A stretch of 64,000 bases of DNA from Clostridia bacterium (GTDB lineage Bacteria > Bacillota > Clostridia > Lachnospirales > Lachnospiraceae): NCBI GenBank assembly GCA_910576205.1, contig CAJTHL010000018.1:1-64000 (forward strand). Reading direction: 5' to 3'. The notes beneath the pieces are model-generated. The model saw only the letters and a program-made list of their open reading frames with translations. It was not told the DNA's origin and did no database searches. Of the stretch, positions 34,505 to 44,420 are shown piece by piece. Positions within the stretch are counted from its first letter, which is position 1. Every line of letters starts with the position of its first letter. The translations under genes were made by a program, and so were the position numbers.

Positions 34505-34527
34505 CTTTAACGTTAACTTTTACGTTA
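34505..34527. promoter_or_regulatory. Operator of the transporter arm
   Basis: ACTTTAACGTTAACTTTTACG contains a 14-of-18 match to the perfect palindrome at 24801-24818. It lies 45-65 bp upstream of the binding-protein start. Sharing of one operator by both arms links them as one regulon. The remaining part of the 319-bp gap (34461-34779) is A+T-rich and holds the HPr terminator. Confidence 0.65.
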
Positions 34528-34734
34528 TTTATATTAACCTGATTTGCATGAAATGTCAACATTTTTTTAAATTATCTTTTTGGGTAAATCAATATATACA
34601 AATCCATGCGCTTTATTTTTTGATTTTTCTTTATTTTTACTGTTATTTTGTGTGGAATCTGTTTGGGAATATTGGTTTTTTGGGCAGATTGCCCAAGATA
34701 TGCTCTTTTTAAAAGACGCTTCTGTCTGCTGCCT

Positions 34735-34770
34735 GTAAAAAAACAGCCCCCGGTTTCCCGGAGACTGCTC
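34735..34770 (-). terminator. Terminator of the crh-like gene operon
   Basis: CAGCCCCCGG pairs with CCGGAGACTG, followed on the minus strand by a run of T. It lies just after the HPr-like stop codon. Confidence 0.8.
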
Positions 34771-34779
34771 CCAAAGGCT

Positions 34780-35037
34780 TTAGTTTTTACTGCTGAGGTA
34801 TTTCTCAATATTTTCCAGAGCTTCCTGCTCGTCATTTCCGTCTGCGGTAACAAGAACTTCCTCGCCCGATGACAGGCCCAGGGTCATCATTCCCATGATA
34901 CTCTTTGCGTTAACCTTCTTCTCATTGCTCTCTACATAAATATTACTCTCATACTGACTGGCAACCTGGACCAGCAACGCTACAGGCCTGGCTTCCAATC
35001 CAGAAGGAAGCTGAATTTTAATAGATTGTTTTGTCAT
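34780..35037 (-). CDS. crh: Crh-like HPr family protein with Glu15
   Basis: The 85-residue product has the HPr fold but reads SGLEARPVALL where PTS HPr has GxHARP: residue 15 is Glu, not His. The regulatory Ser46 (NAKSIMGMM) is kept. Without His15 it cannot carry phosphate for sugar uptake, while Ser46-phosphate could still bind CcpA. This is the known difference between Crh and HPr in Bacillus, where Crh has Gln15. The gene order rapZ-whiA-crh matches Bacillus yvcJ-yvcL-crh. So a catabolite-repression role is likely, and a separate PTS HPr should exist elsewhere. Confidence 0.88.
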   Translation of the reverse strand: MTKQSIKIQLPSGLEARPVALLVQVASQYESNIYVESNEKKVNAKSIMGMMTLGLSSGEEVLVTADGNDEQEALENIEKYLSSKN

Positions 35038-35052
35038 AATAGTTTCTCCTCC

Positions 35053-35916
35053 TTAAAACTCTCTTAACTCCTCTGCCAAAACGCTCAGTTTTCGCAGTCT
35101 GTGATTCACGCCGGACTTTCCCACAGGCGGGTTCAGCATCTGGCCCAGCTCCTTGAGTGTCGCCTCCGGCTGCTCCAACCGCACCCGGGCCATTTCCGCC
35201 AGATTTTCCGGAAGCCTGTCAAAACCAATCATCCTCTGGATATACTGGATATCCTCGATCTGCTTTACCGCAGCCGAGATGGTTTTTCCTATATTGGCAG
35301 TCTCACAGTTCACCTGTCTGTTTACCGAATTGCGCATTTCCTTGAGAATCCGTACATTCTCAAAATTCATCAGCGCCACATGCGCCTCCATGACATTGAG
35401 CAGATCCACAATCTGGGAGCTCTCCTTCACGTAAACCACATAGTTCTTCTTGCGTTGGATAATCTTTGCGCCAATGGCAAAACTGGCAATCATCTCCTGC
35501 AACTGCCGGGCCTTCTCTTCCGTATCACATACGATCTCAAAATGATAACTCTTCTCAGGGTCGCTCACTGAGCCCGCCGCCAGAAAGGCGCCGCGGATAA
35601 AAGCCCTCCTGCAGCAGGAGTTCTGTATCAGCACGTGCTCTACCGCCTCCAGGCCATCATACGCGATCATCTGGTAGATTCCATGCCGCCTTACAGACAC
35701 GTCTATCCTTATATTAAATGTTTTTCTCAATAATGTAAAGCACTTTCTTGCAACGGATAAATTTTCCGTCTGAATGCGGACATAGGATTTCCCTTTTTCT
35801 GTCTCCATCCATACGCCGGAAAATCCAAGAATGGCCGCCAGCTCCGCCAGCTGGCAGTGCCGGGCAGGGGCTGCCTGCCTGGACAGGCTTTCCTTTACTT
35901 CACTTGAAAATGACAT
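35053..35916 (-). CDS. whiA: WhiA-type DNA-binding protein
   Basis: The 287-residue product has an N-terminal LAGLIDADG-like domain (SFSSEVKESLSRQ, then KSYHFEIVCDTEEKARQL) and a C-terminal helix-turn-helix (LKELGQMLNPPVGKSGVNHR). In Firmicutes it influences cell division and chromosome segregation. The conserved position between rapZ and crh supports the call. Confidence 0.96.
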   Translation of the reverse strand: MSFSSEVKESLSRQAAPARHCQLAELAAILGFSGVWMETEKGKSYVRIQTENLSVARKCFTLLRKTFNIRIDVSVRRHGIYQMIAYDGLEAVEHVLIQNSCCRRAFIRGAFLAAGSVSDPEKSYHFEIVCDTEEKARQLQEMIASFAIGAKIIQRKKNYVVYVKESSQIVDLLNVMEAHVALMNFENVRILKEMRNSVNRQVNCETANIGKTISAAVKQIEDIQYIQRMIGFDRLPENLAEMARVRLEQPEATLKELGQMLNPPVGKSGVNHRLRKLSVLAEELREF

Positions 35917-35934
35917 ATTTTCCCTTTCCAGTCC

Positions 35935-36813
35935 TCAATGCCCTTTCACAATGGCATCCTTGTAAATATCCCTGTGCTCCACCCGGATTCCATATCCAGA
36001 ATGCTTCTCAAGGCCTTCATAAAGTTTATTAGCCAGGGTCACAGATCGGTGCTTGCCCCCGGTACATCCTATGGCAATCACAAGCTGGGTTTTTCCCTCC
36101 AGAATATAGTTGGGAATCAGAAACTGCACCAGATCCCCCAACTTGTCCAGAAAAACGTGGGCTACATCAAAGCCCATAACAAATTCCTGTACCTCCTTAT
36201 CATTACCGGACAGCCCCCGCAGTTCCTCATGATAGTAGGGATTCGGAAGAAACCGCACGTCAAACACAAGATCCGCGTCTCCGGGAATGCCAAACTTAAA
36301 CCCAAAGGACAAAACCGTGATAATGAGATTTTTAAATTCCTGGTTCATGACAAATATTTTTTCCAGCTCTGTCTTAAGCTCCCTGGTAAGGAGATTTGTG
36401 GTGTCCAGGATATAATCCGCCTGGCATTTTAAAAATTCCAGCCGCTGGCGCTCCTTTGCAATTCCCTCCGCAATGCGCCCCTCCACAGCCAGGGGATGCA
36501 TCCTGCGCGTCTCCTTGTACCGCTTCAGCAGCACCTCATCGGAAGCGTCCAGAAAAAGCACCTCCAGATGGTAGTTGGATATCAGCAGTTCTTCCAGAAT
36601 GCTTTTCAGCTTCTCCAGCTGCTGGCCGCTTCGGATATCCAGTCCCAGCGCCACCTTTGTAATCTCGCTGCTACCGGAGTAAACCAGCTCCGCAAATTTT
36701 TCTACCAGGGAAATGGGCAGGTTATCCACACAGAAATACCCCATATCCTCCAGCATTTTCAAAGAAGTGCTTCTCCCTGCACCCGACATTCCCGTCACAA
36801 TAATAAAGCGCAT
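35935..36813 (-). CDS. rapZ: RNase adapter RapZ/YvcJ family nucleotide-binding protein
   Basis: The 292-residue product has a P-loop GMSGAGRST, here with Arg in place of the usual Walker Lys, and a C-terminal GCTGGKHRSVTLA. In E. coli RapZ guides glmZ processing; in Bacillus the homologue YvcJ binds nucleotides. The Lys-to-Arg change could reduce nucleotide hydrolysis. Lies 18 bp before whiA. Confidence 0.94.
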   Translation of the reverse strand: MRFIIVTGMSGAGRSTSLKMLEDMGYFCVDNLPISLVEKFAELVYSGSSEITKVALGLDIRSGQQLEKLKSILEELLISNYHLEVLFLDASDEVLLKRYKETRRMHPLAVEGRIAEGIAKERQRLEFLKCQADYILDTTNLLTRELKTELEKIFVMNQEFKNLIITVLSFGFKFGIPGDADLVFDVRFLPNPYYHEELRGLSGNDKEVQEFVMGFDVAHVFLDKLGDLVQFLIPNYILEGKTQLVIAIGCTGGKHRSVTLANKLYEGLEKHSGYGIRVEHRDIYKDAIVKGH

Positions 36814-36922
36814 GTTTCTCTCCTATTCCGGTAACTGCATCCACCCTTCCGGGCTCCTAAAACGCCAGAAAAATTTCCGGCTGTCTCACATCTTAAGCTC
36901 CTTCCGGCGCCGCGTCCGCAGC

Positions 36923-37831
36923 TTAGAATCCCAGCAGTTTCACTTCCAGCTCCAGGTCTACACCAGCCTGCCGTTTTACCTCCCCCCGGACATGCATGAT
37001 TACAGCCATTACATCCCGGGCCGTGGCGTCTCCCCTGTTAATGACAAAGCCACAGTGCTTCTCCGATACCTGCGCGCCTCCCACACGGTAGCCACGAAGG
37101 CCTGCCTCCATAATAAGCTTTCCGGCAAAATATCCTTCCGGCCGCTTGAAGGTGCTGCCTGCGCTGGCGTACTCCAGAGGCTGCTTTTCCGTGCGTGTTC
37201 GCTTTAGTTCTTCCATCCGGGCCTCAATCTGTGTACTCTCTCCTTCCTTTAACAGAAATACCGCTTCCAGGGCAATATACGATTTCCGGGAAATCACGCT
37301 GCTGCGGTAGGTCAAATCCAGCTCTTCCCTGGAAAGCCAGCGTATCTCTCCCTCCGGCGTCAGAACCCGGGCCTTTTCCACCACATCCCTGATCTCTCCC
37401 CCGTAGGCTCCCGCGTTCATGGCCAGGGCGCCTCCCACGGTTCCCGGTATCCCTGAGGCAAACTCCAGGCCGCTTAATGACAGCTTTGCCGCCTCGTGGG
37501 CTGTCCGTATCAGAAGGGCCCCCGTCTGGGCAGTCAGCCGCCGTCCCTCAAAGGTAATCTTATCCTGGTTTTTAAAAAGCTGGATGATTACGCCTGAATA
37601 CCCCTGGTCGCTCACCAGGACATTGCTTCCGTTTCCCAGAATATAATAGGGCTCCTCTGCCTCCCGGCATGTTTCTATTGTCTGCCACAGGGCTTCCGGG
37701 GTAAGGGGCGTCACAAAATATCCGGCGTTTCCTCCAACCCGGAAGGTGGTGTGGCGCTTCATAGGCTCCTGGGTATGTACCTGGGCGAGGCCGTTTATTT
37801 CACATAGTTTTTTATAAAAAATATTCTCCAT
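36923..37831 (-). CDS. murB: UDP-N-acetylenolpyruvoylglucosamine reductase
   Basis: The flavoenzyme reduces UDP-GlcNAc-enolpyruvate to UDP-MurNAc in peptidoglycan synthesis. From ATG 37831 it has about 302 residues. It has the FAD-binding MKRHTTFRVGGNAGYFVTP, ILGNGSNVLVSD, and the substrate region GSTFKRPEGYFAGKLI with the catalytic Ser in the YASAGSTF motif (type II form). An AAAAGG before 37831 favours it over 37849. Confidence 0.96.
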   Translation of the reverse strand: MENIFYKKLCEINGLAQVHTQEPMKRHTTFRVGGNAGYFVTPLTPEALWQTIETCREAEEPYYILGNGSNVLVSDQGYSGVIIQLFKNQDKITFEGRRLTAQTGALLIRTAHEAAKLSLSGLEFASGIPGTVGGALAMNAGAYGGEIRDVVEKARVLTPEGEIRWLSREELDLTYRSSVISRKSYIALEAVFLLKEGESTQIEARMEELKRTRTEKQPLEYASAGSTFKRPEGYFAGKLIMEAGLRGYRVGGAQVSEKHCGFVINRGDATARDVMAVIMHVRGEVKRQAGVDLELEVKLLGF

Positions 37832-37928
37832 AATCATATCCTTTTTCATAAATCGCTTGTTTTTGCTCCGATATGATACATTATATGCAAAATGATGGGA
37901 TTGTACAACCCCTCTTATGGGGATGCCT

Positions 37929-37977
37929 TAAAAAAGGTGCAAAGTCATTTTTTGTTACTTAATGACTTTACACCTTT
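37929..37977 (-). terminator. Terminator of the uvrBA operon
   Basis: AAAGGTGCAAAGTCATT pairs with AATGACTTTACACCTTT (one mismatch), followed on the minus strand by T6. It begins about 40 bp after the uvrA stop. Confidence 0.85.
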
Positions 37978-38017
37978 CTCTTTCAGATCTTTTGTTAATC
38001 TGACAATAATGTTTTCT

Positions 38018-40843
38018 TTATCTTTTCAGATATTTTTTCACATATTTTCCCGTGTAGGACAACGGGCTTTCCGCCACCTCCTCGGGGGTTCCCTTTGCTA
38101 TGACGGTGCCGCCCCGGTCTCCGCCCTCGGGGCCCATGTCGATCAGATAGTCGGCGGTTTTGATTACATCCAGGTTGTGTTCTATGACTACCACGGTGTT
38201 TCCGTTTTCCGCCAGACGCTGTAAAATTTCCGTCAGCTTGTGTACATCGGCAAAATGCAGGCCTGTGGTGGGTTCATCCAGAATATAGATGGTTTTTCCT
38301 GTGCTGCGACGGCTCAGTTCCGTGGCCAGCTTTACACGCTGGGCCTCTCCGCCTGACAGGGTGGTGGATGGCTGTCCAAGCTTTATATAGGAAAGTCCCA
38401 CATCATTTAGCGTCTCGATCTTGCGGGAGATGGAGGGCACATTCTCAAAAAATTTCACCGCTTCCTCCACCGTCATATCCAGCACATCGAAAATATTCTT
38501 CCCCTTATACCGCACTTCCAGGGTTTCCCGGTTGTACCGTTTTCCCTGGCACACCTCGCAGGGCACATAGACATCGGGAAGAAAATGCATCTCGATTTTA
38601 ATAATGCCGTCCCCGGAGCAGGCCTCGCAGCGCCCGCCCTTTACATTGAAGCTGAAACGTCCCTTTTTATAGCCCTTACTCTTGGCGTCGGAGGTAGAAG
38701 CAAACAGATCCCGGATCTGGTCAAATACTCCCGTATAGGTGGCCGGGTTAGAGCGGGGCGTCCTTCCTATGGGGGACTGGTCGATATTGATAACCTTGTC
38801 AAGCTGCTGGATTCCCTTGATCTCCGTGTGCCTACCCGGAATCGTCCTGGCCCGGTTCAATTCCTTTGCCAGACGCTTAAATAAAATCTCATTTATCAGA
38901 GAGCTTTTTCCCGAGCCGGAAACGCCTGTGACACAGGTAAATACGCCCAGAGGAATCTCCACATCAATCTTCTTCAGATTATTTTCCCGGGCTCCCTTGA
39001 CGGTGAGCCAGCCCATGGGGGTACGGCGCGTCTCCGGCACCGGAATCTCAAGCCTCCGGCTTAAATATGCTCCCGTAATGGATTCCGGCGTGTCCATAAT
39101 ATCCTGGGCTGTTCCCGCAGCAATCACATGCCCGCCGTGTTCTCCCGCTCCCGGGCCGATATCCACAATATAGTCCGCCGCCAGCATGGTATCCTCGTCA
39201 TGCTCCACCACCACCAGGGTATTTCCCAGATCCCGCAGGCGTTTCAAGGTGGCCAGAAGCTTGTCATTGTCCCTCTGGTGAAGGCCGATGCTGGGCTCGT
39301 CCAATATATAAGCCACCCCCACCAGACCAGATCCGATCTGGGTCGCCAGACGGATGCGCTGGGCCTCTCCGCCGGACAGGCTTCCCGTAGCTCTGGCCAG
39401 AGTCAGATAATCCAGTCCCACATCCATAAGGAACCCTACCCGGGCCCGGATTTCCCTCAGTATCTGATCGCCAATCAGACGCTGCTGGCGGGTCAGCTCC
39501 ATCTCCTGAAGAAAGCCCTGGAGTTTGCCAATAGACATAGATGTAATCTCATAAATATTTTTATCCTGGATGGTCACGGCCAGGGAGGTCTGCTTCAGCC
39601 TCTGCCCCTTGCAGGCCTTACAGGGGGTAATACGCATAAATTCCTCATATTCCTGCTTCATGGTCTCGGAGCCCGTCTCCCGGTAGCGTCGTTCCACATT
39701 GCGGATTAAGCCTTCAAAACTCACATCATAAACGCCCTCTCCCCTCTGCCCCTTGTAATGCACCTTTACCATGCGTCCGTTGGTTCCGTGGATAAGAATA
39801 TCACGCACATCCTGGGAAAGCTGCTCATAGGGCGTATTAAGGTTAAATCCGTATTCTTCTGAAAGCGCTTTCAAGGTGGCATAGGTATAGCTGCCTGGAT
39901 CCGTACAGGACTGCCAGCCCATAACCTGGATGGCTCCCCCTGCAATGCTTAGGGACGGATTGGGAATCATAAGCTCCTCGTCAAATTCCATTTTATACCC
40001 CAGTCCAAAGCAGTCTGGACAGGCGCCAAAAGGATTGTTGAAGGAAAAACTCCGGGGTTCGATCTCCTCCATGCTGATACCGCAGTCCGGGCAGGCATAA
40101 CTGGAGCTGAAGGTCAGCATTTCCCTGTCAATCACATCCACCACCAGCAATCCCTCCGAAAGTCCCAGAACCGTCTCGATAGAGTCTGCAAGCCGTTTTT
40201 CAATGCCCTCTTTAACCACCAGACGGTCTACTACAATCTCAATGAGATGCTTGATATTTTTGTCCAGCTTGATTTCCTCCGACAGCTCGTACAGAATCCC
40301 GTCAATCCGCACCCGGACAAAGCCGCTCTTTTTCGCCTGCTCCAGCACCTTCACATGTTCCCCTTTGCGCCGTTTCACTACAGGGGCAAGAAGCTGGATT
40401 TTGCTCCGCTCCGGCAATGTCATAATCTGATCTACCATCTGGTCTACGGTCTGCCTCCGGATTTCCTTGCCGCACTTAGGACAGTGGGGAATCCCGATCC
40501 TGGCGTAGAGCAGACGGAAATAATCGTAAATCTCCGTGACAGTCCCCACCGTAGACCGGGGATTTCTGTTAGTTGATTTCTGATCTATGGAAATCGCCGG
40601 GGACAATCCCTCAATGCTCTCCACATCGGGCTTCTCCATCTGGCCCAGAAACTGTCTGGCGTAGGAGGACAGGGATTCCATATATCGCCTCTGCCCCTCC
40701 GCATAAATAGTATCAAAGGCCAGGGAGGATTTTCCCGAACCGCTTAAGCCCGTCAGCACCACAAACTCATTTCTTGGAATATTTACATCCAGGTTTTTCA
40801 GATTATGCTCATTGGCGCCTCTGATCTTGATAAATTGTCTCAT
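38018..40843 (-). CDS. uvrA: Excinuclease ABC subunit A
   Basis: The 941-residue protein recognises bulky DNA damage as a dimer. It has two ABC ATPase modules (Walker [14 protein letters not shown] and [13 protein letters not shown]; signatures [12 protein letters not shown] and [12 protein letters not shown]) and zinc fingers with paired cysteines ([12 protein letters not shown] and CEVCQGKR). Length is normal. It lies 21 bp after uvrB, and both are probably cotranscribed from the LexA-type promoter region. Confidence 0.98.
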   Translation of the reverse strand: MRQFIKIRGANEHNLKNLDVNIPRNEFVVLTGLSGSGKSSLAFDTIYAEGQRRYMESLSSYARQFLGQMEKPDVESIEGLSPAISIDQKSTNRNPRSTVGTVTEIYDYFRLLYARIGIPHCPKCGKEIRRQTVDQMVDQIMTLPERSKIQLLAPVVKRRKGEHVKVLEQAKKSGFVRVRIDGILYELSEEIKLDKNIKHLIEIVVDRLVVKEGIEKRLADSIETVLGLSEGLLVVDVIDREMLTFSSSYACPDCGISMEEIEPRSFSFNNPFGACPDCFGLGYKMEFDEELMIPNPSLSIAGGAIQVMGWQSCTDPGSYTYATLKALSEEYGFNLNTPYEQLSQDVRDILIHGTNGRMVKVHYKGQRGEGVYDVSFEGLIRNVERRYRETGSETMKQEYEEFMRITPCKACKGQRLKQTSLAVTIQDKNIYEITSMSIGKLQGFLQEMELTRQQRLIGDQILREIRARVGFLMDVGLDYLTLARATGSLSGGEAQRIRLATQIGSGLVGVAYILDEPSIGLHQRDNDKLLATLKRLRDLGNTLVVVEHDEDTMLAADYIVDIGPGAGEHGGHVIAAGTAQDIMDTPESITGAYLSRRLEIPVPETRRTPMGWLTVKGARENNLKKIDVEIPLGVFTCVTGVSGSGKSSLINEILFKRLAKELNRARTIPGRHTEIKGIQQLDKVINIDQSPIGRTPRSNPATYTGVFDQIRDLFASTSDAKSKGYKKGRFSFNVKGGRCEACSGDGIIKIEMHFLPDVYVPCEVCQGKRYNRETLEVRYKGKNIFDVLDMTVEEAVKFFENVPSISRKIETLNDVGLSYIKLGQPSTTLSGGEAQRVKLATELSRRSTGKTIYILDEPTTGLHFADVHKLTEILQRLAENGNTVVVIEHNLDVIKTADYLIDMGPEGGDRGGTVIAKGTPEEVAESPLSYTGKYVKKYLKR

Positions 40844-40864
40844 AATCTGCTCCTTCTCCTTCGG

Positions 40865-42922
40865 TTACATATCATGCAGCTGCTTTTTCAGCTCTATCAT
40901 CTTGTCCCGCAGCTCTGCAGCCGCCTCAAAGTTCAGTTCTGCAGCCGCCTTCTTCATTTTCTTGTCAATATCCGCAATAAGCTTCTTCAGCTCCTTCTCG
41001 CTCATGGACTCCGGATCTTTCTCAAACTGCAGCTCTTCCTGGGCAATTTCCTTGGTAATGCTGATAAGATCCCGCACTGCCTTCCTGATAGTCTGGGGCG
41101 TGATGCCGTGCTCCTGGTTGTAGGCCTCCTGTAATGCCCTCCTGCGCTCCGTCTCCTCCAGAGCGTAACGCATGGAATCCGTCACCATATCCGCGTACAT
41201 AATCACATGGCCCTCCGAATTCCGGGCGGCACGGCCAATGGTCTGAATAAGGGACGTGCCGGAACGTAAGAACCCTTCCTTATCCGCGTCCAGAATCGCC
41301 ACCAGAGTAATCTCCGGAATGTCCAGACCCTCCCTCAGCAGGTTAATGCCCACCAGAACGTCAAAGACATCCAGTCGCATATCCCGGATAATTTCTGTGC
41401 GTTCCAGTGTGTCAATATCCGAGTGCAGATATTTCACACGGATTCCCAGCTCCCGCATATAGTCCGTCAGATCTTCCGCCATGCGCTTAGTCAAGGTAGT
41501 AATCAGAATTTTGTGGCCCTTTGCCACCTCCTTATTGACCTCCCCTACAAGATCGTCAATCTGGCCCTCCACAGGGCGCACTTCTACCTTGGGATCCAGA
41601 AGTCCTGTGGGCCGGATAATCTGTTCCGCCCGCAACAGCTCATGGTCCGCCTCATAATCCCCAGGCGTAGCGGAAACAAACAGCATCTGGTCTATTTTAC
41701 TCTCAAATTCACCAAAATTCAAGGGGCGGTTATCCTTTGCCGAAGGAAGCCGGAAACCATAATCCACCAATGTGGACTTTCTGGACTGGTCTCCCGCATA
41801 CATTCCCCGGATCTGTGGAATGGTCTTGTGGGACTCGTCAATAATAATCAGAAAATCCTCCGGGAAATAATCCATCAATGTGTTGGGCGGCGCCCCGGGC
41901 GCCAATCCGGCCAGATGTCTGGAATAGTTCTCGATTCCGGAACAGAAGCCTGTCTCCTTCAGCATTTCAATGTCAAAGTTTGTCCGCTCTGATATCCTCT
42001 GGGCTTCCAGAAGCTTGTCCTCCCCTTTAAAATAACGGATCCGTTCCTCCAGCTCCTCCTCAATGGCCCTGGCCGCCTGACGTATCTGCTCCGCCGGAAC
42101 CACGTAGTGGGAAGCCGGAAAGATCGCCACATGATCCCGCACTCCCCTAATCTCCCCGGTCAGCACATCAATCTCCGAAATCCTGTCAATCTCGTCTCCG
42201 AAAAATTCAACCCGGATAGCCGTATCCATTTCACTGGCCGGAATAATCTCCAGCACATCACCTCTCACCCGGAAGGTTCCCCGTCGGAAATCCATATCAT
42301 TCCGCTCATACTGGATATCCACCAGCTGCCGCAGAACCGCATCCCGGTCCTTCTGCATACCCGGTCTTAGAGATACCATCATCTTCTCAAAGTTCTCCGG
42401 CTCTCCCAGCCCATAAATGCAGGATACGGAGGACACGATAATCACGTCCCTGCGCTCAATCAATGATGCCGTGGCCGACAGACGCAGCTTGTCGATCTCA
42501 TCATTGATGGAGGAGTCCTTGGCAATGTAGGTGTCGCTGGAGGGGACATAGGCTTCGGGTTGGTAGTAGTCGTAGTAGGAGACAAAATACTCCACTGCAT
42601 TCTCCGGGAACATCTCCTTGAATTCTCCGTAAAGCTGCGCCGCAAGCGTCTTGTTGTGGGCGATGACCAGCGTCGGCTTCTGCAATTCCTGAATGACATT
42701 CGCCATCGTAAATGTCTTGCCGGAACCCGTAACCCCTAGTAAAGTCTGGAATTGATTGCCCTCCCTAAAGCCTTTGACCAGCTCGGCGATAGCCTGCGGC
42801 TGGTCGCCTGTGGGCTTGTAGGGGGCTTGTAATTTAAAAGCATGCCCGTCCTTTGGGCTGCTTTTATGAGCAAGTAGCTGACCGCTGTCAGCGGATTGCG
42901 AATTTCCTCTCTTATCTGGCAT
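40865..42922 (-). CDS. uvrB: Excinuclease ABC subunit B
   Basis: The 685-residue helicase-like protein verifies damage and prepares incision. It has Walker [17 protein letters not shown], the beta-hairpin region [24 protein letters not shown], and a C-terminal UVR domain ([20 protein letters not shown]). Residues 1-28 are an unusual polar extension before the normal beginning [15 protein letters not shown]. The start is supported by GGAGG seven bases before ATG 42922. The leader carries a LexA-type box and a repeat cluster. Confidence 0.97.
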   Translation of the reverse strand: MPDKRGNSQSADSGQLLAHKSSPKDGHAFKLQAPYKPTGDQPQAIAELVKGFREGNQFQTLLGVTGSGKTFTMANVIQELQKPTLVIAHNKTLAAQLYGEFKEMFPENAVEYFVSYYDYYQPEAYVPSSDTYIAKDSSINDEIDKLRLSATASLIERRDVIIVSSVSCIYGLGEPENFEKMMVSLRPGMQKDRDAVLRQLVDIQYERNDMDFRRGTFRVRGDVLEIIPASEMDTAIRVEFFGDEIDRISEIDVLTGEIRGVRDHVAIFPASHYVVPAEQIRQAARAIEEELEERIRYFKGEDKLLEAQRISERTNFDIEMLKETGFCSGIENYSRHLAGLAPGAPPNTLMDYFPEDFLIIIDESHKTIPQIRGMYAGDQSRKSTLVDYGFRLPSAKDNRPLNFGEFESKIDQMLFVSATPGDYEADHELLRAEQIIRPTGLLDPKVEVRPVEGQIDDLVGEVNKEVAKGHKILITTLTKRMAEDLTDYMRELGIRVKYLHSDIDTLERTEIIRDMRLDVFDVLVGINLLREGLDIPEITLVAILDADKEGFLRSGTSLIQTIGRAARNSEGHVIMYADMVTDSMRYALEETERRRALQEAYNQEHGITPQTIRKAVRDLISITKEIAQEELQFEKDPESMSEKELKKLIADIDKKMKKAAAELNFEAAAELRDKMIELKKQLHDM

Positions 42923-42956
42923 ATGAAAACCTCCAATTTGTGGCCGAAAAAAGTTT

Positions 42957-43053
42957 GCTTATTCGCCCAAAATTCGTGTAATTCAGTTTTCGATTCGTGT
43001 AATTTGGGCTTGCAAAGCTGGCGAATAAGCGTTAAAATAGCAATTACACGAAT
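42957..43053. repeat. Repeat cluster in the uvrB leader
   Basis: GCTTATTCGCC (42957-42967) is mirrored by GGCGAATAAGC (43020-43030). Within and beside it, ATTCGTGTAATT occurs twice in the same direction (42972-42983, 42993-43004) and once inverted (43042-43053). The 97-bp structure can form competing hairpins between the predicted promoter and the uvrB ribosome binding site. It may regulate translation or be a leftover of an integration event. Confidence 0.6.
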
Positions 43054-43140
43054 GCAGGTCACAAAACCGTATTTTTGAAACGAAACAACACTGAAAAACA
43101 CCAGCCAGTACAGATAGTATTATCCAGTCATTTGGTTTTT

Positions 43141-43233
43141 CATTATAACACATAAATCAAAAAAAGTACAGACCAAAACCGAACTTTTGTTCTATACTTT
43201 TTTATGCCATTCTGTTATGCCAGTATCTTAGTT
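43141..43233 (-). promoter_or_regulatory. Promoter region of uvrBA with LexA-type box
   Basis: GAACTTTTGTTC (43181-43192) fits the Gram-positive LexA (DinR) box GAAC-N4-GTTC. On the minus strand a TGTGTTATAAT-type -10 lies about 40 bp downstream. This is the layout expected for SOS control of uvrBA. No other gene lies in the gap 42923-43233 apart from the repeat cluster. Confidence 0.6.
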
Positions 43234-44420
43234 TCATGCAAGAAATTCACTGATTTGTTCTATATAATTATCTTCTGAAAAATCTGTACCGCTTTGGGAT
43301 TGAAATTGTTCTTTAATAAAATGGTACAGAAGGTGCTTCGCAAATCATGCCACCTTATATCAGGCAGACCATTGTCCTCTAGCAGCTTCTTATAATGCCT
43401 TCAGTGAAAATCCTTGCTTCTCGGACGCCCATAGGTGGAACAGCAGATATAATCCAAATCCTGAAATGTGCCTGACCGCCTTCTGCGGTTCTTCTCATAC
43501 ACTTTTCTTTCTTCCAGAATTGCTTCAAACACATAATCCGGTATGGGGATGGTTCGGTAGCTGGATGGCGTTTTCAATCCGATTTCCTGTTTTGTAAACG
43601 TCTTAGCTGGGAAGTCCCCAGCAGTCGTGTTCGGCTTCTTGCCTAACTGCCGCTGTACTTTTAATGTCCGGTTGATATAATCTATATCCGAATATTTTAC
43701 CCCATTGATTTCACACCGCCTCAATCCCAACAGCACGGCAAATAATACCTGCATATGGATTGGCGTTTCCCGGCTCGCTTCAATGAGCGTTAAAACCTGC
43801 TCCATATTCAGCGTCTTTTGTGTGTCGCTGTTCCGGGTGTGATATGCTTTCTTCTCTATCTGCTTTGGCAGTGCCACATCAATCGTCGGATTTATGGAAA
43901 TGATTTTCTTATTCACAGCATATTGCATAGACGTATTCATCACCGTTTTTACCAATCTTGCGATAGAAACGGAAGCCGCCGCTTCTTCATAGTAAAGGCT
44001 CTGGATATGGCTCCGTTTAATTTCTGTCATTCTGATGTTGCCCATCGCCGGAATCACATGGTTATTCACAATATTGGAATAAGTTTCATAGGAGCCGCTT
44101 GTAATGTGTGGGCGCATTTCTTTTTCAAGCCAGAACAGCACAAAATCTTTTACCTTTACACTTGTGTATACCACATATGTGCCTGAATATAATTCGCCCA
44201 GCGTCTTGTCCCTGTCCGTGTTCGCCGCTTTCTTTGTCGCAAATCCAGATTTCTGCTGTGGTATTTTTGTCCCGTCCGCATAAATCAGCACTACACGATA
44301 GCCAAACTTATTCTTAATCGGCGTGACGTTATAAACCTTCCAGTCCACAAACTGCTGTAATTTCAAATCAAATTCCATGTTATCCTGTCCCTTCCCTGCC
44401 TTCTGGAATAAAAGCGTCAT
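43234..44420 (-). pseudogene. Tyrosine recombinase with nonsense mutation and C-terminal deletion
   Basis: The open part (up to 339 codons) has an arm-binding domain, core-binding domain and the first catalytic Arg (LLGLRRCEING). It ends RPRSKDFH then TGA. Reading on in the same frame gives RHYKKLLEDNGLPDIRWHDL with the HxxR box, so TGG (Trp) probably became TGA. After KAV the frame jumps to EDNYIEQISEFLA, skipping the region that should hold the catalytic Tyr. The enzyme is therefore dead. It overlaps the next recombinase by about 40 bp. Confidence 0.85.

Noticed and set aside
34572..34853. 93-codon minus-strand frame near the HPr-like gene
   Set aside because: It overlaps the HPr gene and its terminator and has low-complexity Lys-rich sequence typical of A+T-rich intergenic DNA.
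42957..43053. Possible CRISPR array in the uvrB leader
   Set aside because: Only three copies of a 12-mer, one inverted, with irregular short spacing; no cas genes in the window.
42736..43101. 121-codon minus-strand frame upstream of uvrB
   Set aside because: It crosses the uvrB leader and start in a different frame; uvrB is certain and the repeats explain the open frame.
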